Below, one piece after another: positions 10,959-21,689 of a stretch of DNA of 64,000 bases. Numbering within the stretch: position 1 is the stretch's first letter; each line of letters starts with the position of its first letter. The notes below the pieces were generated by a model. It searched no databases and was not told where the DNA came from. It saw only the letters and a list, made by a program, of their open reading frames with translations. The DNA comes from Cydia pomonella (taxonomy: Eukaryota > Arthropoda > Insecta > Lepidoptera > Tortricidae), in NCBI RefSeq assembly GCF_033807575.1, contig NC_084713.1, positions 20,497,389-20,561,388 of the forward strand, written 5' to 3'. The position numbers were made by a program, and so were the translations under genes.

Positions 10959-11200
10959 TGTTGCGGCAAGCAAGAAAGTTTACTCAATTTCATGGTAGAT
11001 GGCGCTGCTCTGCATGCATCGCGCGTTACAAGTTCCCAGCGACCTATATAAGCGGCGGCGGATAGTCAAGCTTTTTATTTTTGCAATATTCTTTAACGAA
11101 TTAACATGTATACGCGTTTAAATGTGATAATATAAAACTGTGTTGTAAATGGCGTCTCAATTCTTATTTCACAATATATGAGTAACTAATAGAGTGTACA
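10959..11200 (+). mobile_element. Probable solo LTR (242 bp)
   Basis: The segment starts TGTTGCGGC and ends AGTGTACA, the canonical TG...CA of long terminal repeats. It is flanked on both sides by CGTAC (10954-10958 and 11201-11205), a 5-bp target duplication. Inside is a strong TATA box, TATATAAG at 11045-11052, followed by a GC-rich block and a possible start site about 20-30 bp downstream. No gag or pol adjoins either side, so recombination between two LTRs is inferred. The element family (Copia, Gypsy or BEL) cannot be told from the LTR alone. Confidence 0.6.
11045..11052 (+). promoter_or_regulatory. TATA box of the probable solo LTR
   Basis: TATATAAG preceded by a moderately GC-rich stretch and followed by AGCGGCGGCGG. 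Position 87 bases into a 242-bp LTR fits the U3/R layout. Promoter activity is inferred. Confidence 0.5.
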
Positions 11201-11205
11201 CGTAC

Positions 11206-12425
11206 CATAATACGACCAAAACCATAATAAATTTTTGAATCAAAATTTCCCGCACGTTAAAAGAACGGTTTTGTATGTAGCCTTTGAACGTTAATATGAG
11301 AATTTATTAGATTTGAGTATGTGTGATTCCTGTGTTCGTATTAACGTATAAAACGCAGTCATGTGAGGTACCGCAAGTTTGGGGTACTTTATTTCTCCGA
11401 GATTAGTCTACCTATTTTATTGAATTGATTAATTCTAAGTGACATTATGTGATTAATCCGTTTTGTGTGCCGTTTTCAAGAATTTACTAGTGACGTTTCA
11501 TCTAAAAGGTCATTGTCGGTTGTCCGTACGGTTGATTTTAAATAATATCTACGGAAATAGCGTCTTATTGAATTCAATAATATTGGTTTTCATGGGTGGA
11601 CAAAGTAAACTTGTAGGGCTAAAGTATCCCGACTTCACGGTACCGCTGTATGATAACGATCCTGGCCGAACTGTATAATATGGCAAGTAGCCACTTTCCG
11701 TGTTTAGCAGTGACACTATTGGTTTACTGCGACATAAACGTATATTGCCTATTTTTAGTCCATTTACTTTAGATATATTTGTTTGGCTGTTTGTTTTCTA
11801 AAGAAATTTTAAAAAAAATTGCTTGTGTCAGCCAGCGCAACCTAACGTATATAGTCAGGTTTTTTCAGAATATATGTTCTTATACTATCACACATAAGGT
11901 GTTTCTATATCTACTCCCTCTCCGTGCTTGAGACAATATAACAGACTCACTTTTTGTTATTTGAGAACTTTTAGGGATTTTTTTTTCGAGCACAATTGTT
12001 CTGCTTTAATAGCACGAGCGAGGTACCCGCGATGTTGACATCACACACATATGAAAGGTCAATCGTTTGATGGAAAAACTAACGTCTTCAATAACTTAAA
12101 TATGTCGTAAGTAAGTGTTAAGGCAATAATGATATTTAGCATTACAGCTTTGCAGCATAGCGTTGCTGCCGACTGAACATCGACATTGAACATAACATTT
12201 CAATTCAATTCAGTGTCTTTGTTTTCCATGCAAAGTGGTACATAAAAGAAATTAAATGATATTTACAGGTTGACACAATTAATATAAAAGGGAATTAATA
12301 AGGATAATAAATTAGAAAAAATAATTAAGCATGTAACATATTAATTACATTACTTATAATAAACAGCTGTGCGCGTATGAATAAATTGTTATTTTTATCA
12401 GTTTTCAATGTATACATGACATTAA
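11206..12425. other. No gene seen
   Basis: AT-rich DNA. An open frame at 11463-11678 was examined; it has no recognisable domain and is not called. Around 12150-12175 there is a short GCAGCATAGCGTTGCTGCC hairpin-like block of the 8805-type repeat. Confidence 0.4.
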
Positions 12426-12427
12426 CT

Positions 12428-13212
12428 CAAAATTCAAAAATTCAAAATTCAAAATTTTATTCTGCAAGTAGGCCTCAAGGGCTCTTTTACAAGTCAATAC
12501 AACATTTACAGTAACATCATATAGTGACATGAAAAATACATAACAACATTTTATAAATACAACAGCCAATACCTGGGTAAACATTACATTATAATAATCT
12601 TAAAATAAATAATTACTACAATACAATAGAGATGTATAGTCTCTATGGTTAAAAACACATTAAATCTGGAGATGTAAAAGGTCCCCAATGTCAGAGTACT
12701 AATATTAATAAAATTTGGAGGTGTAAAGTCTCTCCAAGTGTCAGAATAAAATTTATACTAAATAAATAAACCGCGTCTGGACTGTTAAACTAGCAGTCTC
12801 ATAAACTAATGCTACATTCTGTACATAACTAGTATGTACCAAGTCAAGTATATTATACAATATGACAGAGACGTATAGTCTCCACGGTTAATACATTAAG
12901 TTTGGAGATGTATAAGGTCCCCACGGTCTGAGAAAAATAATAATACACAATAATAAGATTTGGAGGTGTAAAGGTTCTCCAAATGTCAAAGAATAAAAAA
13001 AATAAAAAATTGTATGAAATACATATTTCACGTCAAGAGACTGTTAAGCTAACAATCTTAAAACTAGTTCTACAGAATACATAACTACTATGTATTTAAT
13101 ATGTCAATGTCATCATCAAAATAACTAAAACATAACAAACATTAATACATAAGGTTGAACAGCTAGAAACAACAGCGCCATATGCCTCTCCGGGACACTG
13201 CACGCAAAACTA
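12428..13212 (-). repeat. 3' UTR of a CR1/Jockey-like LINE with internal duplication and ATTCAAAA tail
   Basis: Continues downstream (minus strand) from the reverse transcriptase fragment at 13213-14420. The end is an ATTCAAAA-type short tandem repeat (12428-12460), a typical tail form for this class. Inside, a segment of about 235 bp is present twice in tandem (about 12632-12869 and 12870-13105): each unit has GTATAGTCTC, TTTGGAGATGTA, AAGGTCCCCA, TTTGGAGGTGTAAAG and a CATAACTA.TATGTA block. Copies have diverged by many substitutions. Confidence 0.6.
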
Positions 13213-14307
13213 TTACAGCTTTTGAGACTGGATACTTGGCCATGATTCCGTGTCTCCCAAGTAGTCATCTATTTTATAGTATCCCTTTTTGATAAGTGCA
13301 TTTTTGACGTATTGCTTGAATGAAGTATAGGGCAGGTTCCATGCCTCTAAGGGTACTTTGTTATAAAATGTTACACAGTTTCCCATGAACGATTTTTTAA
13401 CTTTCTGTAGACGAAACTTGGAGACTACTAACTTATGTTTATTTCGCGTATTATAACTATGGATATTAGACAGTTTCTTAAAGGACTTTATATTCTTATG
13501 CGTATACATTATCACATCTAGTATGTATTGTGAAGCTACTGTGAGAATATCTATTTCCTTGAATCGTTCTCTCAGTGAGTCACGAGAAGCCATGTTATAA
13601 ATGGATCTGATTGCCCTCTTCTGAAGAACGAAGATGGTTTCTATGTCAGCTGCTTTGCCCCACACCAGTATGCCATAAGACATAATACTGTGAAAGTAAC
13701 TGAAGTAAACTAGGCGAGCTGTCTCCACGTCAGTAAACTGCCTGATTCTTCTTACTGCATACGCGGCAGAGCTCAACCTTTTCGCCAGGGCAGATATGTG
13801 AGGGGCCCATTGCAGTTTACTATCTAAAGTAAGGCCCAGAAAAACCGTATTCTCGACAAGGTCCAGCGTTTCGCCATTTAATGTGATGATAGTTTCAGAT
13901 TTTCTTACATTCGGCAGCGAAAATTTGACACATTTCGTCTTTTTCGCATTAAGAAGTAAGTTATTTGCTGTGAACCATTCTAGTACCTTTTCCAAAGTTT
14001 CATTGACTTGGCTATAATCGCTCAGTTTCCTGTCAACTTTGAAAATTAGTGAGGTGTCATCAGCAAATAAGACTATCTCACATTTATGTTTTACAAGGTT
14101 CGGCAGATCATTTATATATACAAGGAAGAGAAAAGGACCCAAAATTGAACCCTGTGGAACTCCGAGCTTTACAGTCATTCCAGTAGACTCCGTTCCATTT
14201 ACAACCACTTTCTGGGTTCTTTGGTTTAAGTAAGACTTAACAAGGCTTAGAGCTTCCGTTGACAGACCGTAGTGCTTCAGCTTGTGTAGAAGTGTGTCAT
14301 GCTCCAC
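13213..14307 (-). pseudogene. Non-LTR reverse transcriptase fragment (CR1/Jockey-like LINE ORF2)
   Basis: An open 364-codon frame (GTG at 14305-14307, not a real start) holding the second half of a reverse transcriptase. GVPQGSILGP is at residues 49-58, YINDLP at 64-69 and the catalytic FADD at 81-84. The thumb and a C-terminal region ending FYNKVPLEAWNLPYTSFKQY follow. The same frame stays open upstream to about 14420, giving VEHSLDAIGVFCDLSKAFDC, the first catalytic aspartate motif, before homology stops. The endonuclease domain, ORF1 and the RT N-terminus are absent, so the copy is 5'-truncated. The lack of internal stops implies a fairly recent insertion. Clade assignment is from family knowledge; it could equally be a Jockey relative. 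In life the protein reverse-transcribes its own RNA at a nicked target. Confidence 0.85.
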
Positions 14308-14420
14308 GCAATCAAATGCTTTGGACAGATCGCAGAAGACACCTATAGCATCTAGCGAGTGTTCTACTCTATAGCTTCTTTTCCAATTGGTATTAAGATT
14401 GTCTGGAAGAGATCGCTTTT
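14308..14420 (-). pseudogene. Upstream continuation of the LINE reverse transcriptase frame
   Basis: Same frame as 13213-14307 without an in-frame stop; encodes NWKRSYRVEHSLDAIGVF followed by CDLSKAFDCV. The DLSKAFDCV block is the RT motif A region. Homology ends near 14420, where a plus-strand retroposon 3' end begins, marking the truncation or insertion junction. Confidence 0.6.
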
Positions 14421-14421
14421 T

Positions 14422-14521
14422 GCGATAAGACCGCCTGTTGTTTACCTCGTCTTAATGTGTTGTATTATTTGTATTCTTTCTGTATCGAAGTGTGCAATAA
14501 AGAGTATTTGTATTGTATTGA
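14422..14521 (+). repeat. Retroposon 3' end (AAGACCGCCTGTTG type), copy 1
   Basis: ATAAGACCGCCTGTTGTTTA, TATTCTTTCTGTATCGAAG, then GTGCAATAAAGAGTATTTG and a GTATT-repeat tail. The copy at 25598-25705 has the same order but a TATC-repeat tail. Tail variation between copies points to target-primed reverse transcription. Confidence 0.55.
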
Positions 14522-15420
14522 CAATTTTTATTATTTGCGATATTCAATTCAAATGAATACGAACATAACTGTTACAATAAAAACATGCCCTTCTCTTCTC
14601 TCAATAATAATAAATCTTTATTACGTACGCGACTGCTTAAATCTCAAAACTACAACTAAAACAACAGAGTATTTATCAACTACCAACGTTTAAATCATGT
14701 TAAACCAGCCCGAAAGAAACCCACCATCTCAAATCCAACTAAGGCAGTACGCAAAGTCAATTCGCCTTGTTCCTGGAGGCCGATTCTGGATTAATGATTT
14801 GATATGGTTTTGATCCTATTTTGACACGATCTTGAGTCATGTCATGCCTTTTGACTCCTGTACGGCTACCAGCGGTTTGACTCTGATATATTCGCTAGCG
14901 TGTGTGTAACTTACTTTCTATTCATCAGGCTCGTAATCGCGTAGTGCAAACGGGCAGAACGAGAGAACTTTGACACCGCCAACTTGCTAAAGCTGTGGTA
15001 AGGCTAGTGAAGTCTTAGCCAAGATGGCAGTCGTAAATTTCCCGCATCACCCCTTACGCCCTCGATCGCTGTTTCATATGAGTTTTTCTGCCTAGAACTA
15101 CATATTTCAGGCATACCTTTTTCAGATGAGTTCCTAGTAGTTCCTACTATTTGAAGTAGATAGCTTTCAAAATTCGTTGGCTAGTCTAAAAACTATAGTT
15201 AAACGTAAGTTATTAAACCTAAGTACACATATAAGTTCTTGTTCTATCTGATATAGACCTGCATTAGCTATAATTTTACTTTTTTCAGTTAAACATAATT
15301 TATAATTATGAACCTCTAGGTCTTATCTTTTGCTGCGGTACATCTTTTGTATTGCGTTTTTGATATGTTTATATCTTAGGTTTGTAAACAAATTAAAAAA
15401 ATATATGCCAGATGCTACGA
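14522..15420. other. No gene seen
   Basis: Contains a fragment shared with 4790-4980 (14860-14945: CAGCGGTTTGACTCTGATAT and TTCGCTAGCGTGTG). The remainder is unrecognised AT-rich DNA. Confidence 0.4.
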
Positions 15421-15424
15421 AACG

Positions 15425-15595
15425 TCCTATGACTACTTCTTTCTTCTTCTTCTTCTCAGCATATATGCGTCCACTGCTTAACATATGCCTCTTTCATGGA
15501 TTTCCATGTTGTTCTGTATACGGCGGTTCTATGCCAGCTCGGCCCTGCCGTCTTTCTGATATCCTTCGACCATCTGCCTTGTAGTTTACTCGGTG
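15425..15595 (-). repeat. LINE-derived fragment with AAGAAG tail
   Basis: TCTTCTTCTTCTTCTCAGC at the left is a minus-strand AAG-type tail, followed by CATATATGCGTCCACTGCTT and GCCAGCTCGGCCCTGCCG. I recognise this block layout from RTE-like retroposon ends in Lepidoptera. No conserved peptide can be read through. Confidence 0.35.
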
Positions 15596-15599
15596 ACTA

Positions 15600-16715
15600 C
15601 TTCTATACATTATTTAAGTTTCGATTGGCGTTTTCTATGAACGTATGTCATTTTGGCTAAGCCTGATTTCATTTGGTTGAAACGAATCAGCGTTAATCGG
15701 TCACGCTGATTCGATATCTCGCTCGCACTTATAGATGCGCGACAAAAGTCAAGGTCATATCAAAATACGATCAAACACTTATAAATTTTTTGAAGCAGAA
15801 TTGGTCGCACTATCTTGATTAATGCCTACAAAGTTTTCATTTGGTAAAGAAACTTGGAACTTGAGCTTTTAGGGAAGTCATATGCGATATCTTTACCTGT
15901 TGCTTTTGTCTTAAGGGTTATCTGTATTGTTAATGAACAAACTTGGGTGTATGGTTCATGAAGATGTATATTAGTTGGAAAAGATGTAATGGAGCTTGAG
16001 ATTTGAGATATACACCAGTCACGGTCTATAATTGTTGAGATTTAGGGTTCAAGCTAATTTAGTTTTTCAATCAATAAACTATTATTATTTATCTTTTTTC
16101 TTAGGCTAGGTTTTTAACAATATGTATATAAAAGTAAAGTATAAAAACACTTACAAAACAATACAAAAGATATAAACACATTGCACAATTTATTTTTATT
16201 TATTTATAAACACATTACATTTATTGGCGCGCCGCGCTCAAATCTCACTTTACATTATGACTTGTCTACGCATTCTATTGTTAGTAAAAAGAAAGGAAAG
16301 CATGCATTATGTTAGAATGATTTTGTCCAAGACCGTGACCGTACGCCTAGACGTATAATTCTTTTATGGTGAGCGTTATGACTGAATGTCTGGCGACCAT
16401 CACGAAGGAGGAGTTTTGGCCGAAGGATAACAAAGATTCCGCGACCGGTTTCCTGACACTGCCGGGTAGGGGAATGCATCGCAGTCATAATGTGTTTTGC
16501 AGTTTGTAGTTTTAAGATTTTTTTTAAGTTTTAAGGAAAACTCTTTTTAAAAATTAAGTAGTTTATATTAGTAATGAAAGCAAAAGAATGTGAATAATCG
16601 TAAGTAATACAAACTTCAATACAAGAATACAGAAAATCAAGAAGAGGTAAACAATAGGCGGTCTTATTGCTACAAAGCCATAATTTGTTACCCATAAGCA
16701 TAAACCATAAGCCAT
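15600..16715. other. No gene seen
   Basis: Mostly AT-rich. 16325-16500 is more GC-rich and non-repetitive within the window (GACCGTGACCGTACGCC, GGAGGAGTTTTGGCCG, GACACTGCCGGGTAGGG), but no frame is open across it. Confidence 0.35.
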
Positions 16716-16717
16716 AA

Positions 16718-16965
16718 GGACGATGACCTATCTGGGCTAGTGAGCAGTGACCCTGCCTATAAAGCTGATGGTCTTGGGATCAAATCCTGGTAAGGGCATT
16801 TATTTGTTTGATGACCACATATTTGTTCCTGAGTCATGGGTGTTTTCTATGTATTTAAGTATTTCTAAATATGTTTTGTATAAGTACCTACAACACAAGC
16901 CTAATTGAACTTACTGTGGGACGTAGTAAATATGTATTTATTATTATTTATTTATAATTTTTGTT
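16718..16965 (+). mobile_element. SINE family A, copy 2
   Basis: Head CTGGGCTAGTGAGCAGTGAC, degenerate B-box GGATCAAATCC, GGTAAGGGCATTTATTTG, TTCCTGAGTCATGGGTG, and a terminal ACAAGCCTAATTGAACTTAC block. It ends in TATTTATTATTATTTATTTA. Confidence 0.7.
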
Positions 16966-17600
16966 TCAAGGATGAAAAGTGGAGTTAAGAGAGAATTAAA
17001 AAAAGATAAAAAAAGTGAATTGCGAAGATGTCGTTGTCGCATTGTTGTTGCATTTAAAGTGGTCAATCAGCCACGTCAACAGTAACTTCGCCCATTGTTA
17101 AAATGAGAAATCTATACTATAGTTCTTTTTTTGCATTAGAAAGAAGGTAAACGATCTTGACGTATCTTTTCATTAAAAAAACACTTTCGACACATTAGTC
17201 ACAGCAAATATCTAACAATTATAAATCATATAAGTACTTTAACTTTTCCAGTCCAAATACCTATATCGTGAAATATTCGATCTAGTCATGCACGTCGCAT
17301 ACTGATATATGACCTCGTTACTTCGGCCGTTAGTATTACGTCAACTACAATCAAGGGCCATAAAAACGTGTCACCTTATATGGAAAATTCAATACCAAAT
17401 GACCTGAGTTGATTGCTCTAGTACCTTCGTGTGTTGTCTGATAACGAACAGAATGAGGCCATCGGTGTATTTAATTTACGAGCTACTTTTTATAGGCTTG
17501 TCTAGTTACTAGAAAGTCATATTGAGTTACCTTATTTGAGCGTCAAATCAATTAAAATGGAAAATATAGCTTCAGTCAATGATGATAGCATAAGGTACCA
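16966..17600. other. No gene seen
   Basis: AT-rich spacer. No repeats matched elsewhere in the window and no credible open frame. Confidence 0.35.
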
Positions 17601-17604
17601 TTCG

Positions 17605-17775
17605 GATTCAGAATACACCTGCGTTACTGCAGCAGTATTGCAGCACGAAAATACTGCCGACTGGGTTACTGCTGCAAATGTCAAACACGATGTTGTTGTC
17701 CTGGAGTTTTGGCATTTGAGGTGGCAATACTGTCGCCATGTCGTCCTAAAATATTGCTGCCGTCTTCCGGTTTGA
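17605..17775. repeat. Dispersed repeat, TTACTGCAGCAGTATTGC family
   Basis: Repeated GTTACTGCAGCAGTATTGCA and ATACTGCC / TATTGCTGCCG motifs on both strands suggest a degenerate inverted-repeat element. Short relatives are at 8805-8875, 9655-9715 and 10590-10645. The two overlapping opposite-strand open frames here are by-products of this composition. Confidence 0.4.
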
Positions 17776-17973
17776 GCGCCATTTTGATAATTAGCCTCGT
17801 GATTCATTCCTTTGTTTTTTGCTCATTCATATTGTTTAAAATATAATATCGATAGCTTATTATACAATAAACTAATGTGGTAGTGTGCAGTGAATGGAGA
17901 ATTAATCTTGAAACGCGTTTTACCACCATTTTGCAGTCAACAGCCGGTAGCCCACGTGCTTCTTGAAGAAGTT

Positions 17974-18212
17974 AAATAAATAAATATAACAGGACATTAT
18001 TACACAAATTGACTAAGCCCCAAAGTAAGCTCAAGAATGCTTGTGTTGTGGGTACTCAGACAACGATATATATAATAATTAAATACATAGAAAAAACCAA
18101 AACTCCGTGCTCATTACACAAATAAATGCCCTTACCGGGATTTGAACCCGAGACCATCGGCTTCATAGGTAGGGTAGTCACCCACTAGGCCAGAACGGTC
18201 GTCAAAAGAAGT
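17974..18212 (-). mobile_element. SINE family A, copy 3
   Basis: Minus strand: CTGGCCTAGTGGGTGACTAC, GGTTCAAATCCCGG (B-box), GGGCATTTATTTGTGTAATG, TTTTCTATGTATTTAATT, ACCCACAACACAAGCATTC, and an ATATTTATTTATTTA end. Nearly complete with few indels. Confidence 0.75.
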
Positions 18213-18214
18213 TA

Positions 18215-18900
18215 CACGGAAAGATTTTAAAGTACGGTCTTTTCGACTTTTAGATAATAAATTCTGAAGTTAAATACCTACCGTGTTACGTTAAATAAAC
18301 GATCTCATAATTTAGTACTGTACGTAGATATGTCACTATCTTCACCCTGTTTTTAAGCTTACCAAAACTAAATCTAAAGCATTTTCAAATTCCCCGCCAA
18401 AAATTTTGTACAGCCATATCTCCATGGCGCGCCAGCATAACGCTCCACTGAATCTATACCTAGTCGTAATTTTGAGACTACTTCCCCTCATTCTAAAACC
18501 AACCCTATTCTAAACACACAAGGTTGAAAATTGCTTGGTGTATGTTGCCTGTATTGAGTTAGCAATGTCCAGCGTATGAGAGAAAAAAGTAAGAATCCAC
18601 CATGTCTGACCATTTCCGACGGCTATTATTCTGTCTCCCTCTATATCCGTTTCCGGTTGTCGCGAAAACAAAATAATGGCGGGCAAAAAAGGCTTTTCAA
18701 TGTTCATTAATATAGATCTGTGGGGTTTTGAAGTTTTGTTTGAATTGGGATTTGAGTGGTCAGTGTATGGAGATGAACTGATAAGTTAATAAAAAGGCAT
18801 TCTGCAGGTGCAGTTTCTAAAACAACGACGGGCAAATAAGTAAGCTTACCGTCTGTCTGGTTGTAAACGGACATCGCAGCCTATGGACGATCGGAACTTC
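18215..18900. other. No gene seen
   Basis: Contains GGCGCGCCAGC at 18426 but no open frame or repeat I can support. Confidence 0.35.
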
Positions 18901-18944
18901 AGCAGTGTTACACGTTCGTAATTGTTGCTATTTTATAACTATAT

Positions 18945-19330
18945 ATATCTTTTATAACAGGTCCGTGGCAAACAAGCATACGATCCGCCTGATGGTAAGC
19001 AGTCACCGTAGCCTATGGACGCCTGCAACACCAGAGATATTACATGCGCGTTGCCGACCCTTTCAAAACCTGTACACTCCTTTTTTGAAGAACTCCATAC
19101 TGTAGCCCCTCGGGAAAATCTCGGCAGGGAGCTCATTCCACAGCCGAAGCGTCCACAGGAGGAAATTCCTCCTAAACCGCAAAGTACGCGACAATTTAGG
19201 TTCTAGGGTGTGAGGATGAACAGCCTGCCGACGGCGAGCGGTGCGGTGATAGAAAGCAGCCGTTGGCATCATGTCAAACAATTCTTCAGAGCACAGCCCA
19301 TTGTACAAGCGGTAGAACACTCACAAGGAG
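18945..19330 (-). pseudogene. LINE ORF2 C-terminus with 3' UTR (LINE-T family)
   Basis: Minus frame 19320-19063 reads MFYRLYNGLCSEELFDMMP, AAFYHRTARRRQAVHPH, then TLRFRRNFLLWTLRLWNELP and FFKKGVYRF. This is the well-conserved C-terminal end of an insect non-LTR element. The frame then runs into the 3' UTR block with CGCGCATGTAATATCTCTGG, CCATAGGCTACGGTGACTGC and TTACCATCAGGCGGATCG. That UTR block is scattered through the window (21015, 22265, 24465, 25925, 40628, 59500, 59868), so this copy shows what those fragments come from. RT and endonuclease are missing. Confidence 0.75.
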
Positions 19331-19364
19331 GCAAAGTCTCTCTTTAGACTTAAAGGTTCAAATT

Positions 19365-19565
19365 TAACTTGCAATAAAATGTTTGTATGTACCTATATGT
19401 TCGGGTCGAATCTTGCAAGCTAAGCTGAAACTTCACATATGATCTGATCGATCTTCGAGCTGATCTGATGATGGACACAAGCGAAAGCCATAGGAGCTCT
19501 GTGATAGAACAACGCAACCCAATTGTGTTTGTTATAATTGTCTCGATGTGTATTAGTTGGCTTCT
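19365..19565 (+). repeat. Dispersed repeat family R, copy 3
   Basis: CTTGCAATAAAATGTTTGTA start is divergent, but GAGCTGATCTGATGATGGAC, AACAACGCAACCCAATTGTG and AATTGTCTCGATGTGTATTA are in the family order. Truncated at the right end. Confidence 0.5.
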
Positions 19566-20034
19566 TTCTGCTTTTTAAACAAGTATTCATGAAACTGGCT
19601 ACTAGGGGCGCATTCTAAACAAAATTGTTTTGAAATGCCACTGATAAGTCAAAATACAGCTATCCCAACCTAATATGCAAATGTCCCGAATGACCCACAT
19701 GATTCAACTTAGATTCAATAAAACACAATCCACAGACACAAACAAACAAAATGGCATTAACTAAAACAGTCGCCAACACAAACATGCCTGCAAAACACGT
19801 CACCATACATTTGAGAGCTGAGTTTTCGTCTTCTCTTGACGAGGGTGACCATGTCTTAAAGTAATACGTTTTCAGTATTAATATTATTTAGAACTTTCAT
19901 ATTGATTTTTTACTTATCGATTTCAAATGAAATAATTTGGGTTTTATATAAGTATATATTGAATTTATTGAATGACCAAAACAAAATCATAAAAATAATT
20001 CTGTTTCTATGTAAGATATTCGCAACGCAGACTT

Positions 20035-20168
20035 CCTCAGCAGGGCTAAGATGGACGGCTGTTTATTATTTGTTACCATACCTATCACGCTTTAACAAAT
20101 ACGTAAGTGCGAAAGTGAAGCATGATATGACAAGTGACAAAAACACGACCATGATACCGCTGCTGGAC
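20035..20168 (+). repeat. MITE-like repeat shared with 24394-24662
   Basis: GGGCTAAGATGGACGGCTG, ATCACGCTTTAACAAATACG, GCGAAAGTGAAGCATGATA, and ATGATACCGCTGCTGG correspond, as reverse complement, to the two halves at 24394-24460 and 24597-24662. This uninterrupted copy gives the empty site for the nested insertion there. Confidence 0.5.
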
Positions 20169-20169
20169 G

Positions 20170-20780
20170 CTACAAATGCAAATCAGCAATATGCTTCGTT
20201 ACAAACAAACCAGTGATGATATCAGCAACAGGTTTCGTCATATTTAGATTTTTTTTTGTTTAATCTTAATTGGAAACGTAAACATCGGGTTAAACTTAAA
20301 CAAAGGTTGACTCAATGCTATAAACATTATCTTTTCTGCATGTTAAACATTAGGCCAAACGATATTAGAAAATTTGACGCGGAAAATGTGTGCAAAACTT
20401 ACGGAAATGAAAACAACAACAAAGTCCTAACATGTTTAATATATTATTATACTTTTGTTTTGTTTACACCATTTCTGCCTTGCCTTGAATTGATTGTATT
20501 GTAAATTTCATCGCGTCAATCGGGATATGACAGACGTGAATTATTTATTTTTCTTACGAATTACTTCATTGTAACCTAATTATTTGTAAAATTACGAACA
20601 TTATTCTCATTCATTTTATTCTTCATTATTATCTTTTACTTTAACTTATCCAAATACATTTAAATCCATTGAGACGGTTATTCCATTAAAGAGTAACAAA
20701 CAATTATACTTATAGTACGCATCTAAATTGTAGTTTAACATAACTATTTATCAGCCGAATATTTGTTTTTTATGGCCGAT
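20170..20780. other. No gene seen
   Basis: AT-rich; an 82-codon frame at 20256-20504 was examined and lacks any recognisable domain. Confidence 0.35.
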
Positions 20781-20783
20781 TAA

Positions 20784-20933
20784 AGGATGATTCACGATAT
20801 GCCGGGCTGGGGCCGGCCGGTGCTTCCGGCGCTTCGTTTTCTATGGAAAACACCACGTGATCACCGATCAGCCGTTTTAGAAAATGACATGTCGTTACAG
20901 CCCGGGCCCAGGCCGTCCAGCGTGAGTCATCCT
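20784..20933. mobile_element. TTAA-flanked MITE (piggyBac-type), 150 bp
   Basis: Flanked by TTAA at 20780-20783 and 20934-20937. Ends AGGATGATTCACG and CGTGAGTCATCCT are inverted, and GGGCTGGGGCCGGCC / GGCCCAGGCCG are inverted further in. The centre is notably GC-rich compared with the surroundings. TTAA duplication is characteristic of piggyBac-type transposition; no ORF. Confidence 0.65.
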
Positions 20934-21014
20934 TTAACCTTCGCCCTAACATTTTTCATATCATGCTTTTCCTTTAGAAATTGGTTTACAACTTTACACG
21001 AATATTCTTTTATG

Positions 21015-21210
21015 ATATAGGAGGCAAACGAACAGACGAATCGCCGGATGATAAGCAATCACCGTCGCCTATGGACACCTGCAACGTCAAAAATTCGCAA
21101 GTGCGTTGCCGGACTTTAAGATGGTAGTACGCTATTCTTGATACGACCCATCAAGGTCCTATCGGTCCAGAAATATCACGGTAGTTCATTCCACAGTTTA
21201 CAACATTTTA
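21015..21210 (-). repeat. LINE-T 3' UTR fragment
   Basis: Minus-strand block with GGCAACGCACTTGCGAATTT, TCCATAGGCGACGGTGATTG and TTCGTTTGCCTCC. Slightly longer than most copies, extending into AATATTTCTGGACCGATAGG. Same family as 18945-19330 by block order. Confidence 0.55.
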
Positions 21211-21540
21211 TTTACAAATTATCCTTAAAATAGTCTACAATCTGGTCGCCCTATCAGCGACGCTAGCGCCGCGCCGCGGCCGGCAAACAAACTCCGTAAG
21301 TGAAAAGTTGAACTGTTTGCGCTTTTAACCGGTTGATGCCGAAAAAACACCCATCGACGTGGAAACCATATTTAATTCTATTTATTCGGGAACTTTTTCG
21401 CAAATGTATTTTCAAAGGTCTTTTTTTCGGTGGCAGACAGTCTGGGTGAACGACTGTTTGTAAAGTGCCGTTTATTTTCGATATCATGGTTTGAAGAAGG
21501 CAAAAACTGTAAAGAATAGCTAAAATTACATAAATAAAAA

Positions 21541-21680
21541 CATTTAAGCGGTGGTGGCCGAGTGGATATGACGTCCGACTTTCAATCCAGAGATTGCGGG
21601 TTCAAATCCTGGCTCGTATTAATGAGTTTTTCGGAACTTATGTACGAAATATGTGTATGTGTTAAGGAGTTAAACAATTA
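21541..21680 (+). mobile_element. SINE family B, copy 2 (head half)
   Basis: GGTGGTGGCCGAGTGGATAT (A-box), GGTTCAAATCCTGG (B-box), GAGTTTTTCGGAACTTATGT. The CGTGAGGAAACC body is missing, so it is 3'-truncated. It could be mistaken for a tRNA gene, but the attached SINE body start argues otherwise. Confidence 0.6.
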
Positions 21681-21689
21681 CTTTGCCCC

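Noticed and set aside
20256..20504. 82-codon plus-strand frame
   Set aside because: Composition follows the AT-rich background; no recognisable domain and no repeats or splice context.
21541..21615. Possible tRNA gene (A-box and B-box spaced like a tRNA)
   Set aside because: The SINE B body sequence follows directly, and related copies share it; it is a SINE head.
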